This document shows, one piece after another, positions 44,945 to 53,685 of a stretch of 64,000 bases of DNA. Positions within the stretch are counted from its first letter, which is position 1. Every line of letters begins with the position of its first letter. The stretch spans positions 560,691-624,690 of the forward strand of contig NZ_LMMA01000001.1 of assembly GCF_001422725.1 (NCBI RefSeq), read 5' to 3'. This DNA comes from Flavobacterium sp. Leaf82. Its GTDB lineage: Bacteria; Bacteroidota; Bacteroidia; Flavobacteriales; Flavobacteriaceae. Under the pieces are notes generated by a model. That model ran no database searches. It had not been told where the DNA came from and worked only from the letters and a program-made list of their open reading frames with translations. The position numbers and the translations under genes were made by a program.

Positions 44945-45724
44945 TTAATTTACCTGAATCTTAAAAGAAATTGTATCATTAATAACTGTTTTTTCTTTAT
45001 CATTAAACTCATATTTAACAACAGCTCTTATTGTATTAATTCCTTTTTTGATTAATACTTCTTTTACTTCAATACCTGTTTGAGATGTTTTTTTGAATGT
45101 TCGTTTCGCTTTTGAGTTATCTATATCTAAATTTTCAATCTTAATATTACGTTTGGCATTAGGAATATTAGCTATTAAATATTGCTGTTTTAAAGTATCT
45201 CCAACTTTAAGATGTTGCTCAATTTTTGTTTTAAACTCTTCTGGATTTGCGATTTTATATTGATAAATTTCTATTATCGGTAACCCTTCGTAGCTTTTTA
45301 TATTTCCAAGTTCATCATAACGAATTAAGAAATCAAGGATTCCAAAATCATCGTACATGAGGTATTTTATAACCTTGCCATTTGGATAATTATAAATGCT
45401 TTCTTCTGTAATCTTACTATTTTTTCTGTAATGAATTGATTCTATAATACCATTATCAAAGTAATAAATGCTTTTTCCTTTTATGTGTCCATTCACAAAA
45501 TTCCCTTCAGCTATTTTTTTTCCTTTTTTATTATATTGAGTAAACTTACCCTCAAAAATAGTGTCTCCATTTCTAATAATATATTCAGATATATCTGTTT
45601 GTTTTGTATCAGGATAATATTCTTTTAAGGAATATACTTTTTCATCTTTAAAATAAAAACACACCAATAGCCAACTAATTACTATAATAGCTAATATTAA
45701 TATTATTTTGTGTTTTTTATTCAT
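44945..45724 (-). CDS. YwqK/MORN-type protein, third of three tandem paralogues
   Basis: A 259 aa protein with an N-terminal membrane anchor (KIILILAIIVISWLLVCFYF) and MORN/YwqK-like repeats: FEGKFTQYNKKGKKIAEGNF, KGKSIYYFDNGIIESIHYR and EESIYNYPNGKVIKYLMYDD. The C-terminal half (about 150-259) is beta-rich (TLKQQYLIANIPNAKRNIKI). YwqK-type proteins are known as antitoxins or immunity factors in polymorphic toxin loci. This copy is the most diverged of the three and the last of the operon, 22 nt after the previous gene. The immunity role is inferred from the operon. Confidence 0.8.
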   Translation of the reverse strand: MNKKHKIILILAIIVISWLLVCFYFKDEKVYSLKEYYPDTKQTDISEYIIRNGDTIFEGKFTQYNKKGKKIAEGNFVNGHIKGKSIYYFDNGIIESIHYRKNSKITEESIYNYPNGKVIKYLMYDDFGILDFLIRYDELGNIKSYEGLPIIEIYQYKIANPEEFKTKIEQHLKVGDTLKQQYLIANIPNAKRNIKIENLDIDNSKAKRTFKKTSQTGIEVKEVLIKKGINTIRAVVKYEFNDKEKTVINDTISFKIQVN

Positions 45725-45746
45725 TCTCTTTTCTAGTTAGATCATT

Positions 45747-46520
45747 TTAATTCACGTCAACTTCGAAAGAAATTGTATCCTTAAGTGTTGGAGTAATTTT
45801 ATCCTCAAATTCGTATTTAACGATTGCTATAATTTTGTTTTTCCCCTTTTTTGTTATAATTTCTTCTACATCAATTCCTATTGGTGGTTTCTTTGTGATA
45901 ATTCTTTTAACTTTTTCATTGTCAATACTTGTATTTTGTATTTTAAGACTACGTTTTGCTTTTGGGATATTTGCTAATAAATATTTATATTTTAATGTAT
46001 CGCCGACTTTTAAGACTTGCTCATTTTTAATATTGTGTTGCTTATTATGAGTTAATTTACGTTGATACACTTCTAACATTGGATAACCACTATACTTTTT
46101 TACACCTTTTTCATCATAGCTGATAATAAAAGAAGATTTACCAAAATCATCATAAATAGCATATTTTTCAAGTAAGCCTTTAGGATTATAAAAAAAGCTT
46201 TCTTCAGTGATTTTGCTATTTTTTCTGTAATGAACACATTCTATTTTGCCACTATCATAGTAGTATGAGCAAATACCATTTGGTTCATTATTTAAAAATT
46301 GTCCTTCTGCTATTTTAATTCCCTTCTCGTTATAATTAATAAATTTTCCATTAAAAATTGTATCTCCATTTCTAAGAACATATTCATTTGTGCCTAATAA
46401 TTTTCCCTCTGGGCTATATTCTTTTAAAACATGATTTTTTTTATCTTTAAAATAGAAAAACACTACTAAACTTAGTATTATAATAGTTAACAGTAATATT
46501 ATTTTGTGCCTTTTATTCAT
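45747..46520 (-). CDS. YwqK/MORN-type protein, second of three tandem paralogues
   Basis: A 257 aa paralogue of its two neighbours: membrane anchor (KIILLLTIIILSLVVFFYF), then LKEYSPEGKLLGTNEYVLRN, KGIKIAEGQFLNNEPNG and YYYDSGKIECVHYRKNSK. The DNA around the LNNEPNG segment (about 46240-46310) is nearly identical to the corresponding part of the next gene (about 47045-47105), which points to recent duplication or gene conversion. The C-terminal half again has YKYLLANIPKAKRSLKIQN. It lies 23 nt after the 46544 gene. Confidence 0.82.
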   Translation of the reverse strand: MNKRHKIILLLTIIILSLVVFFYFKDKKNHVLKEYSPEGKLLGTNEYVLRNGDTIFNGKFINYNEKGIKIAEGQFLNNEPNGICSYYYDSGKIECVHYRKNSKITEESFFYNPKGLLEKYAIYDDFGKSSFIISYDEKGVKKYSGYPMLEVYQRKLTHNKQHNIKNEQVLKVGDTLKYKYLLANIPKAKRSLKIQNTSIDNEKVKRIITKKPPIGIDVEEIITKKGKNKIIAIVKYEFEDKITPTLKDTISFEVDVN

Positions 46521-46543
46521 TATACTTTTCTAAATCAATCATT

Positions 46544-47326
46544 TTAATTTACATTTATATCAAAAGAAATTGTTCTATTAAGAGTTGGAGTGACTTTGTC
46601 TTTAAATTTATATTGAGCTACTATTTCGATTCTATTAAGTCCTTTTTGAGTTAAAACTTCCTCAATAATTATTTCTGTTGGTTCTTTACTTTTTATAATT
46701 CGTTTAGCTTTTGAGTTATCAATACCAATATTTTCTATTTTAAAAGTTCTTTTAGTATGGGGTATATTAGCAAGTAAATAATAATGTTTTATAACATCCC
46801 CGACATTTAGAGTATCTCCTTTTTTAATTTTATACTGTTTTTTATTTACAATTTTATACAGACCTATAGGCAAAATTGAATAACCTTCGTATCTTTTAAC
46901 TTCAGCTTTCTCATCAAACTTAATGAGGAAGCGAGTGTTACCAAGACTATCACACATAATGTATTTATAAACTAAGCCATTTTGGTTGTAGTAAGTACTT
47001 TCCAAATTAATTTTACTGTTTTTTCGATAAAAAACGGATTCTATTTTACCACTATCATAATAGTATGAGCAAATACCATTTGGCTCATTATTTAAAAATT
47101 GTCCTTCAGATGTTTTTATGCCTTTTTCACTGTAATTTATAAATTTGCCTTGTAAAATTGTATCTCCCTTTATAATTACATATTCATTTGTTCCTAATAA
47201 CTTTCCCTCTGGACTATATTCTTTTAAAACATGAATTTTTTTATCATTAGAAAAAATATTGAATAATATCATTACTGTAACTGTAATAAATAGTATGGCA
47301 AATGTTATTTTATATTTCTTTTTCAT
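46544..47326 (-). CDS. YwqK/MORN-type protein, first of three tandem paralogues
   Basis: A 260 aa paralogue with an anchor (ITFAILFITVTVMILFNIF), YSPEGKLLGTNEYVIIKGD, KGIKTSEGQFLNNEPNGICS and the LLANIPHTKRTFKIEN half. Its ATG overlaps the stop codon of the effector-like gene upstream by one base (TAATG), a sign of translational coupling. That makes it the most probable cognate immunity protein, with the two later copies as duplicates or for related toxins. The membrane anchor would place the main domain in the periplasm if oriented N-in. Confidence 0.83.
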   Translation of the reverse strand: MKKKYKITFAILFITVTVMILFNIFSNDKKIHVLKEYSPEGKLLGTNEYVIIKGDTILQGKFINYSEKGIKTSEGQFLNNEPNGICSYYYDSGKIESVFYRKNSKINLESTYYNQNGLVYKYIMCDSLGNTRFLIKFDEKAEVKRYEGYSILPIGLYKIVNKKQYKIKKGDTLNVGDVIKHYYLLANIPHTKRTFKIENIGIDNSKAKRIIKSKEPTEIIIEEVLTQKGLNRIEIVAQYKFKDKVTPTLNRTISFDINVN

Positions 47327-48060
47327 TATTTCTTTTTTTTACTTTTTTGTTGTGCTTCATAAATGTCGCGTCTTGTTTGTGTATACATTTCTGTTTGTGG
47401 GTTATATTCAGTAATATATTCACTCGAATTTACTTTTTTTTCTTTTTTTGCACTTTGTTGGTTCATGCCATCTTTAATCGTTTTAGCAGCATTCGCAGCA
47501 TTATCAGTAGCATTTACAAGATCTTCAGCTTTGTCTTCCTTTGTTGGTTTTCCTCCGTTTGTTCCTTTTCCTTTTGGCTTATTACCTTTTACTTCAAATC
47601 CCAATATTATGATAAGCGCTTCAAATGCACCTCCAAAATCAATCCAGGTAACATTTCTTCCGCCTTTAGGTAATGCGCCTGGATTTTGAAAACTTCCTCC
47701 GTCAGAAAATGCAGTTCCTCCATTAAAAAATGATGCCTTTGTTTTTTTAAGATTATAAAGAACTTCTCCGTTATAATATATTTTTTTGGTCTCTCCATCT
47801 AATAATATTCTGTTACCGTTACCAAAGGTTTTTCCCCAGCTGTGTCCTAAATTAGAATAGTGGTCAATTTCAGCTTTTCCGTCAAGCCAAATTATTTCTC
47901 CTGTTATTTTATTTCTATACCAATCAAATGGAGTTCGTCCGTAGAAATCAACCAAACGCAATAGATCACTGTTATAAGCTGCATAAGATGTATATTGTCC
48001 GAGGTCGTCATCTTTCGTAAAATTACTATAATTACTAAAATCATTAAAATTTTTAAACAT
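47326..48060 (-). CDS. Orphan polymorphic-toxin-like effector module
   Basis: A 244 aa protein with no signal peptide. Residues 20-85 (YTSYAAYNSDLLRLVDFYGR, PFDWYRNKITGEIIWLDGKA, YSNLGHSWG) resemble the sequence found after the Rhs core or in toxin C termini of Bacteroidota. A hydrophobic GGAFEALIIILGF lies at about 145 and a Lys/Gly/Asn-rich tail follows, ending in KKKK. No N-terminal delivery domain or Rhs repeats are present, so it is either a free-standing cargo effector or a displaced C-terminal cassette. No catalytic motif is recognised. The TAATG coupling to a YwqK-like gene and two more copies of it are the main argument for a toxin-immunity role. Confidence 0.55.
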   Translation of the reverse strand: MFKNFNDFSNYSNFTKDDDLGQYTSYAAYNSDLLRLVDFYGRTPFDWYRNKITGEIIWLDGKAEIDHYSNLGHSWGKTFGNGNRILLDGETKKIYYNGEVLYNLKKTKASFFNGGTAFSDGGSFQNPGALPKGGRNVTWIDFGGAFEALIIILGFEVKGNKPKGKGTNGGKPTKEDKAEDLVNATDNAANAAKTIKDGMNQQSAKKEKKVNSSEYITEYNPQTEMYTQTRRDIYEAQQKSKKKK

Positions 48061-48164
48061 GGCTTGTATTTTTTATAAGTTATTACTTATTTTTTTTAGC
48101 AATAGTAATTATGAAATAATTCTTACACAATGTTACTTGAGATATTAACACAATTGATATTCAA

Positions 48165-48192
48165 TAAAAAAGAGACCCTGAAGTCTCTTTTT
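48165..48192 (-). terminator. Terminator after the XRE regulator gene
   Basis: AAAAAAGAGAC and GTCTCTTTTT pair around a 6-nt loop; T runs on both sides allow use on either strand. It separates the XRE gene from the effector operon. Confidence 0.85.
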
Positions 48193-48208
48193 GTAATTAA
48201 TTTATATC

Positions 48209-48634
48209 TTATAAATGTTGTTTTTCTTTTATGAAATTTTCTAAATATTCAATTTTATCTTTATCTGCTTGTAATAAACGTTCGTAAAGCTTTTTGTTTT
48301 CGTCGTAAGCTTCAATTAATTTATCAAGAGGATTAAAGTTGCAAATATTTTGAGCACCTATTGGTCCCTGATTAATACTATTATCGTTAAAACTGTTGAA
48401 ATAATTTATTACTCCTTCATCACTATAATTTTTAATTGCTTCAATAGAAACACCTAAAACTTCAGCAATTGCATTTAGTTTTTCGTCATCAACATTTTCG
48501 CTTCCTTCAATGTTAGAAACAGATTGCTGGCTTACACCAATTGCAATTGCAAGTGCTTCTTGTTTCATTCCTCGAAGCTCTCTGATTCGGCTAATGTTTC
48601 CTTTGGATGAATTTGAGCTATTAAGTAAAATCAA
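48209..48634 (-). CDS. XRE-family transcription regulator
   Basis: A 141 aa protein with a helix-turn-helix at residues 15-70 (IRELRGMKQEALAIAIGVSQ, QSVSNIEGSENVDDEKLNAI and EVLGVSIEAI), then a linker and a C-terminal coiled-coil-like helix (LIEAYDENKKLYERLLQADK). The start is TTG at 48634, directly after an in-frame TGA; the first ATG is inside the helix-turn-helix. It lies upstream of the effector operon on the same strand but is separated by a terminator, so it may control itself or that operon; which is not clear. Confidence 0.85.
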   Translation of the reverse strand: MILLNSSNSSKGNISRIRELRGMKQEALAIAIGVSQQSVSNIEGSENVDDEKLNAIAEVLGVSIEAIKNYSDEGVINYFNSFNDNSINQGPIGAQNICNFNPLDKLIEAYDENKKLYERLLQADKDKIEYLENFIKEKQHL

Positions 48635-48741
48635 TCAATTGCTTATTACAGATTCGCAAAATCCTGTTATTAATGTGAGAAGTTTTTAATTTGTCTGTTT
48701 TGTTTTCTTTTAAAAGTCTTTTGAAAACAAAATTTCTAGAT

Positions 48742-48812
48742 TAGCCCCGATAGAAGCGATATCCTTTTTCTGTCTGCCGTGGCGGAAGAAAAAGATTTAG
48801 CGGATAGCGGGA
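48742..48812. repeat. TAGCCCCGATAGAAGCG..AGCGGATAGCGGGAC element
   Basis: A repeat known to me from Flavobacterium genomes, with ends TTAGCCCCGATAGAAGCGAT and TTTAGCGGATAGCGGGACAA. Another copy, reversed, is at 25097-25200. The surrounding 48640-49240 gap has no gene; only a gene fragment and a second repeat are seen. Confidence 0.65.
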
Positions 48813-48942
48813 CAAAAGGTGTTTTGAAAACTGAATTTTATGCTTCAAAAGAAATTCCAAAAGAAGCAAACCCCAAAACATAAAAATGCCAACAAAGTGA
48901 AGTCGAAACTAATTCATAACTACAAGAACTTCGACCTCACCA

Positions 48943-49032
48943 GTTGACATAAAAGATATCGTTGCACTTCCTGAAATTATAGAATGCTATAATATTGCCG
49001 GTGATTATGATTTTATGCTTCTCTGGAGTTTT
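48943..49032 (+). pseudogene. Fragment of an Lrp/AsnC regulator gene
   Basis: The frame from 48943 encodes IVALPEIIECYNIAGDYDFM and LLWSF, which matches the ligand-binding (RAM) domain of Lrp/AsnC proteins (PEVLECYxVTGDYDxxL). Only about 27 residues remain; no start codon, helix-turn-helix or C-terminal part is present, and a palindromic repeat follows at once. It is a decayed remnant. Confidence 0.75.
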
Positions 49033-49042
49033 AATTTTTTTT

Positions 49043-49114
49043 GCCACGAATTTCACCAATTTTCACGAATTAATTTAAGCACAATGATTTGTGTAAATTT
49101 GTGAAATTCGTGGC
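49043..49114. repeat. GCCACGAATTTCAC inverted repeat
   Basis: GCCACGAATTTCAC (49043-49056) and its exact complement at 49101-49114 enclose TTTTCACGAATTAATT and further inner pairing (ATTTGTGTAAATTTGT). It lies on the broken edge of the Lrp fragment. Confidence 0.8.
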
Positions 49115-49246
49115 GAACAAACCGTTTAATCTTTAAATCAAAATTAATGCGAAGCCTAATTTTATTGAATATTATCCTAAAATAAAATGTATTTTTGACC
49201 TTTTAGATCCTTAATCTAAAAGCTACAATCACAAATCTAAAATTAA

Positions 49247-50593
49247 ATGAACTGGGAACAACTTTTATCACTAAAACGCCAAGGCGATACGAGCAAGAGA
49301 TTACGTGTAGAACAAGATGATACGCGATTGGGTTTTGAGGTTGATTATGATAGGATTATCTTTTCGGCAGCATTTAGATCATTACAGGATAAAACACAGG
49401 TTATTCCGCTTTCTAAAACAGATTTTGTGCATACCAGACTTACGCATAGTTTAGAAGTTTCGGTTGTTGGTCGTTCGTTAGGTCGTTTAGTAGGTAAAAA
49501 AATTATAGAAAAATATCCGCATCTAAAAGAAGTTCACGGTTATCATATGAATGATTTTGGAGCCATTGTCGCTGCGGCTTCTTTGGCGCACGATATTGGT
49601 AATCCGCCCTTTGGACATTCTGGCGAAAAAGCCATTGGAGAATATTTTTCGATAGGAAAAGGATTAAAATATAAAGATCACTTAACCGCAAAACAATGGC
49701 AGGATTTAATTGATTTTGAAGGTAATGCAAACGGATTTTCGGTACTTACAGCGAGTCGTCCGGGAATCGAAGGCGGACTTCGAATTTCATACGCAACTTT
49801 AGGTGCTTTTATGAAATATCCAAAAGAGAGTTTGCCAAAAAGACCAACAAATGATATTGCAGATAAAAAATACGGTTTCTTTCAGACTGATAAAACGTTT
49901 TTTGAAGAAGTAGCAAAAGATATGGGAATGATCGCCAATAAATCAGGAGATGATATTGGTTACGAAAGACATCCTTTAGCCTATCTTGTTGAAGCTGCAG
50001 ATGATATTTGCTATACAATTATAGATTTTGAGGACGGAATAAATTTAGGTCTTGTATCCGAAGATTATGCTTTAGAATATCTTATTAAGCTGGTAAAAGA
50101 TAATATTGGCGTTTCTAAATATAAATTATTAGAAACAAAAGAAGACAGAATTAGTTATTTGCGTGCTTTGGCAATTGGCGCTTTAATTAATGATGCTGTT
50201 GACGTTTTTATTGAAAATGAAGAAGCTATTCTGGCAGGAAAATTTCCTTTTGCTTTAACAGATAAGAGTAAATATAAAGCACAGATGAATGATATCATCA
50301 ATTTAAGTGTTGAAAAAATCTATCAAAGCCGTGAAGTTATTGAGAAAGAAATTGTGGGTTATGAAATCATCCAGACTTTATTAGACAAATTTATAACTGC
50401 GTTTAATAATAAAAATGAAGGAACGGCATCAAACTACGATAAGTTAATTTTGAAAATGTTGCCGGAAAAGCATCAATTAGAAAAAGAAAATTTATACGAA
50501 CGTTTACTTCATATTTGTCATTATGTTTCGTTACTAACAGACGGAAATGCATTAGAATTATTTGAAACAATCAACGGAAGAAAGAAAAACTAA
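49247..50593 (+). CDS. dgt: Deoxyguanosinetriphosphate triphosphohydrolase-like protein
   Basis: A 448 aa HD-domain phosphohydrolase that splits dGTP (and perhaps other dNTPs) into deoxynucleoside and triphosphate. Motifs are FRSLQDKTQVIPL, TRLTHSLEVSVVGRSLG, the metal pair in AASLAHDIGNPPFGHSGEKA and the third-metal Asp region YLVEAADDICYTIIDFED. The length fits the long Dgt group. It is followed by a symmetrical terminator shared with the convergent DUF3078 gene. Its role is to control dNTP pools and possibly phage defence, as known for Dgt; the latter is not shown here. Confidence 0.94.
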   Translation: MNWEQLLSLKRQGDTSKRLRVEQDDTRLGFEVDYDRIIFSAAFRSLQDKTQVIPLSKTDFVHTRLTHSLEVSVVGRSLGRLVGKKIIEKYPHLKEVHGYHMNDFGAIVAAASLAHDIGNPPFGHSGEKAIGEYFSIGKGLKYKDHLTAKQWQDLIDFEGNANGFSVLTASRPGIEGGLRISYATLGAFMKYPKESLPKRPTNDIADKKYGFFQTDKTFFEEVAKDMGMIANKSGDDIGYERHPLAYLVEAADDICYTIIDFEDGINLGLVSEDYALEYLIKLVKDNIGVSKYKLLETKEDRISYLRALAIGALINDAVDVFIENEEAILAGKFPFALTDKSKYKAQMNDIINLSVEKIYQSREVIEKEIVGYEIIQTLLDKFITAFNNKNEGTASNYDKLILKMLPEKHQLEKENLYERLLHICHYVSLLTDGNALELFETINGRKKN

Positions 50594-50610
50594 TTTGGGT
50601 TTTCTGAATA

Positions 50611-50655
50611 AAAAAATAACACATAAAAACATTGTTTCTATGTGTTATTTTTTTG
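50611..50655. terminator. Bidirectional terminator between dgt and the DUF3078 gene
   Basis: AAAAAATAACACATA and TATGTGTTATTTTTTT form a 12-bp stem with A and T runs on the sides, between convergent genes. Confidence 0.88.
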
Positions 50656-50682
50656 CTCCTATCGAGCCAAAATATATTTTTG

Positions 50683-51684
50683 TTATTGGAAAGCGTAAAC
50701 CAAACCTACACCTAAAACTTGTCTTAATTGCGCTCTTGGTCCGTCATTTACCTGAGACGTTGAGCCGGTAACCGGGTCAACAACATCTACTTTTGTTTTG
50801 ATATCATCATCATAAACCAGATGAATCCCAATATTTGCTTTTACATAAGCATTTACGACCAGATCTAAACGAGTATCATAATCAACATCGACATTACCAA
50901 ACTTATTCAGGTAATCTGTATATAAACTTAACCTGTTTTCGTAGAAAATGTTCTTATAAATCTCACTTTTCATGTATCCGGTTAACAAAATACCAAATTC
51001 GGCCTTTACTTTCTGTCCGTTTTCAACTATAATTTGATTAGTTGGATCTAAAGGATCAGTCATATAAACCGCTTTTTTAACACCAAAAGATCCCTGATCT
51101 GCTAAGGTTTGATCTAAAACCAAAGTAGTTTTTAACGTAATAGGAGAGAAATAAAATGTTTGATTTTTCTTTTTATCAGAGTATTCAGCTCCCGCTCCTA
51201 AAAACACATATGCCGGAGCAAAAGGTTTAGAAATCGCAATATCTCTGTTAGGATAATTATAACCGTCTGTAAATTGTGTATTGAAGTTGAATTTCGCCGA
51301 ATAATACCAATTTGAGAGCGAATCTTTCCTGAATCCGTAAGTAGAATTCAGCAAAACAGCATCATCTGTTTTTCTAAGTTCAGTACCATCTTGCTTATTT
51401 AAACCATATTTTACAATAAGTTCATTTACCCATTTATGATTTCCTTTGATAAAAGTTCTTGTAAATTCGCCTTTAAACAAACCTGAAATCGAACTTGTTC
51501 CCCCGGCACTCCAATTGACAAAAGCAATTTCTGAAATGTCAAAACCTACCTGGTTTTTCTTAGTCCAGTTAGAAGGCGGTGGAGGTAATTCGTTTGGTGC
51601 TAACGTCGTTTGTATAATTTGGGCAAAGTTATGTGAGGTACACAAAAGCAATAGAAGCAAAAGGGTAGAACGCAATAAATTCAT
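50683..51684 (-). CDS. DUF3078 domain protein
   Basis: A 333 aa protein with a signal peptide (LLRSTLLLLLLLCTSHNFAQ) and the DUF3078 opening NQVGFDISEIAFVNWSAGGT. The long series of strands (WVNELIVKYGLNKQDGTELR, NWYYSAKFNFNTQFTDGYNY, RLDLVVNAYVKANIGIHLVY) suggests an outer-membrane beta barrel; it ends in VGLVYAFQ. Its function is unknown. It starts 33 nt after dxs on the same strand, so the two probably form a transcription unit, which is a common neighbourhood in this group. Confidence 0.88.
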   Translation of the reverse strand: MNLLRSTLLLLLLLCTSHNFAQIIQTTLAPNELPPPPSNWTKKNQVGFDISEIAFVNWSAGGTSSISGLFKGEFTRTFIKGNHKWVNELIVKYGLNKQDGTELRKTDDAVLLNSTYGFRKDSLSNWYYSAKFNFNTQFTDGYNYPNRDIAISKPFAPAYVFLGAGAEYSDKKKNQTFYFSPITLKTTLVLDQTLADQGSFGVKKAVYMTDPLDPTNQIIVENGQKVKAEFGILLTGYMKSEIYKNIFYENRLSLYTDYLNKFGNVDVDYDTRLDLVVNAYVKANIGIHLVYDDDIKTKVDVVDPVTGSTSQVNDGPRAQLRQVLGVGLVYAFQ

Positions 51685-51717
51685 TATGATTTCAGTTTTT
51701 TTGGTAGTGCAAAATAA

Positions 51718-53505
51718 TTATTTTGTATCGTTTGAAAAAAGATTTACCAAACTTTTAACGTCAATGTTGCATAATTGTTGTAACTGACTTACCGTTCCAT
51801 GTTCAATAAACAGGTCTGGAACACCCAAAATTCTTACTTTATTTTTAAAATTATTTAACGCTGCAAACTCTAAAATGGCGCTTCCAAAACCGCCATTTAT
51901 GGTTCCGTCTTCGATCGTTATTATACTTTCAAATTTAGAAAATATGCCGCTTAATAATTTGATATCTAATGGTTTAATAAAAGAAAAGTCGTAATGTGCA
52001 ATCGCTTCAGGATTATGAGATTCTGCGATTGCTAAAGTCACATTATTACCAATAGTTCCGGTAGATAAAACAGCAGTCTTTGTTCCGGATTTTAGGCACT
52101 TTCCTTCACCAATAATTATTTTATCATAATGTCCGAAATTTTCTACTTCCCATTTTGGCAGAACGCCGCGACCTCTTGGATATCGAATCGCGATTGGGTG
52201 ATTTAATCCTAATTGAGCCGTATATAAAATGTTTTGTAAGGCAATTTCGTTGATTGGTGCATAAATAATCATATTAGGAATTGCCCGCAAATAAGCAATG
52301 TCAAAAACGCCATGATGCGTTGCACCGTCTTCGCCAACTAAACCAGCTCTGTCTAAACAAAAAATAACGGGTAAATTTTGCAGCGCCACATCATGTATAA
52401 CCTGATCATAGGCACGTTGCAAAAAAGTCGAATAAATGTTGCAGTACACGATCATGCCTTGCGTTGCCATTCCGGCAGCAAGTGTTACAGCGTGTTGTTC
52501 AGCAATACCAACATCAAAAGCACGTTCCGGAATTTCATCCATCATGAATTTTAATGAACTTCCAGATGGCATTGCGGGTGTAATACCAATGATTTTATCG
52601 TTCTTTCTGGCTAAATCTAATATGGTTAACCCAAAGACATCCTGATATTTAGGAGGTGAATTTTCTTCAGATTTTAAAATAATTTCTCCGGTTGAAGCAT
52701 CAAATTTCCCAGGTGCATGATATTTTACCTGATTTTCTTCAGCCTGTTGCAATCCTTTTCCTTTTGTGGTGACAATATGAAGGAATTTAGGACCTTTTAT
52801 ATCTTTTAAACGTTTTAATTCTTTTATTAAAGCAAAAATATCATTACCGTCGATTGGACCTGAATAATCAAAATTCAGAGATTTGATCATATTATTCTTC
52901 TTCGGATTTTTACCTTCTTTTACAGCAGTAAGATATTTTTTTAGAGCACCAACACTAGGGTCAATTCCAATAGCATTATCATTTAGAATAACCAATAAGT
53001 TGGCATCTGTAACTCCGGCATGATTTAAACCTTCAAATGCCATTCCGGAAGCAATCGATGCATCGCCAATAACTGCAATATGTTGTTTGTCGAAATCACC
53101 TTTTAACTGAGATGCAATTGCCATTCCCAGTGCGGCAGAAATAGAAGTAGATGAATGACCAACGCCAAAAGTATCATAAATACTTTCGCTTCTTTTTGGG
53201 AAACCAGAGATACCATCGATTTGCCTGTTGGTATGAAATATTTCTCTTCTTTCGGTCAGGATTTTATGTCCGTAAGCCTGATGTCCAACATCCCAAACCA
53301 ATAAATCTTCAGGAGTATTAAAAACATAATGCAAAGCAATCGTCAATTCGATTACGCCTAAACTCGAACCTAAATGCCCTTCCTTGACAGAAACAACATC
53401 TATAATAAACTGACGTAATTCTTGGGCAATTTGAGGAAGTTGCGCTTCTGAAAATGAGCGTATATCTGTTGGATTGTATATGTTTGAAAGTAAATTGCTT
53501 TTCAT
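51718..53505 (-). CDS. dxs: 1-deoxy-D-xylulose-5-phosphate synthase
   Basis: A 595 aa thiamine-diphosphate enzyme that joins pyruvate and glyceraldehyde 3-phosphate, first step of the MEP isoprenoid pathway. Seen are LGVIELTIALHYVFNTPEDL, WDVGHQAYGHKILT, the ThDP-Mg motif GDASIASGMAFEGLNHAG with NDN, the transketolase part VGIAEQHAVTLAAGMA and the C-terminal EDGTINGGFGSAI. The length is slightly below the usual 620-640. It is transcribed leftward with the DUF3078 gene and divergently from fic. Confidence 0.96.
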   Translation of the reverse strand: MKSNLLSNIYNPTDIRSFSEAQLPQIAQELRQFIIDVVSVKEGHLGSSLGVIELTIALHYVFNTPEDLLVWDVGHQAYGHKILTERREIFHTNRQIDGISGFPKRSESIYDTFGVGHSSTSISAALGMAIASQLKGDFDKQHIAVIGDASIASGMAFEGLNHAGVTDANLLVILNDNAIGIDPSVGALKKYLTAVKEGKNPKKNNMIKSLNFDYSGPIDGNDIFALIKELKRLKDIKGPKFLHIVTTKGKGLQQAEENQVKYHAPGKFDASTGEIILKSEENSPPKYQDVFGLTILDLARKNDKIIGITPAMPSGSSLKFMMDEIPERAFDVGIAEQHAVTLAAGMATQGMIVYCNIYSTFLQRAYDQVIHDVALQNLPVIFCLDRAGLVGEDGATHHGVFDIAYLRAIPNMIIYAPINEIALQNILYTAQLGLNHPIAIRYPRGRGVLPKWEVENFGHYDKIIIGEGKCLKSGTKTAVLSTGTIGNNVTLAIAESHNPEAIAHYDFSFIKPLDIKLLSGIFSKFESIITIEDGTINGGFGSAILEFAALNNFKNKVRILGVPDLFIEHGTVSQLQQLCNIDVKSLVNLFSNDTK

Positions 53506-53612
53506 TGTAAGGTAAAAAGCAAATTTACGGTTTTAAATTTAATTATCGTTTTTTAGAATAAAGAGCTAAATTAAATCTCAATATGAAACTTTAGAAAATG
53601 ATATAATAAAAA

Positions 53613-53685
53613 TGAGGCAATTATTCGTGCTAATCGCCTCAAAAAATAACTATATTTGAGGCAATTAATTTAATTAATTGCCTCA
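53613..53685 (+). promoter_or_regulatory. Fic promoter between two GAGGCAATTA palindromes
   Basis: A perfect TATATTTG box (53651-53658) lies between an imperfect inverted repeat (TGAGGCAATTA / TAATCGCCTCA, 53613-53641) and a perfect 29-nt palindrome with 14-nt arms TGAGGCAATTAATT (53657-53685) that runs over the transcription start and ends on the A of the fic start codon. Both have the same half-site, TGAGGCRATTA. They look like two operators for one dimeric repressor, most likely Fic's own C-terminal winged helix. As RNA the second palindrome would also hide the start codon. Confidence 0.7.

Noticed and set aside
47302..47689. Two plus-strand ORFs of more than 100 codons in the effector gene
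   Set aside because: Both are Phe/Ser/Cys-rich antisense shadows of the Lys/Asn-rich minus-strand proteins.
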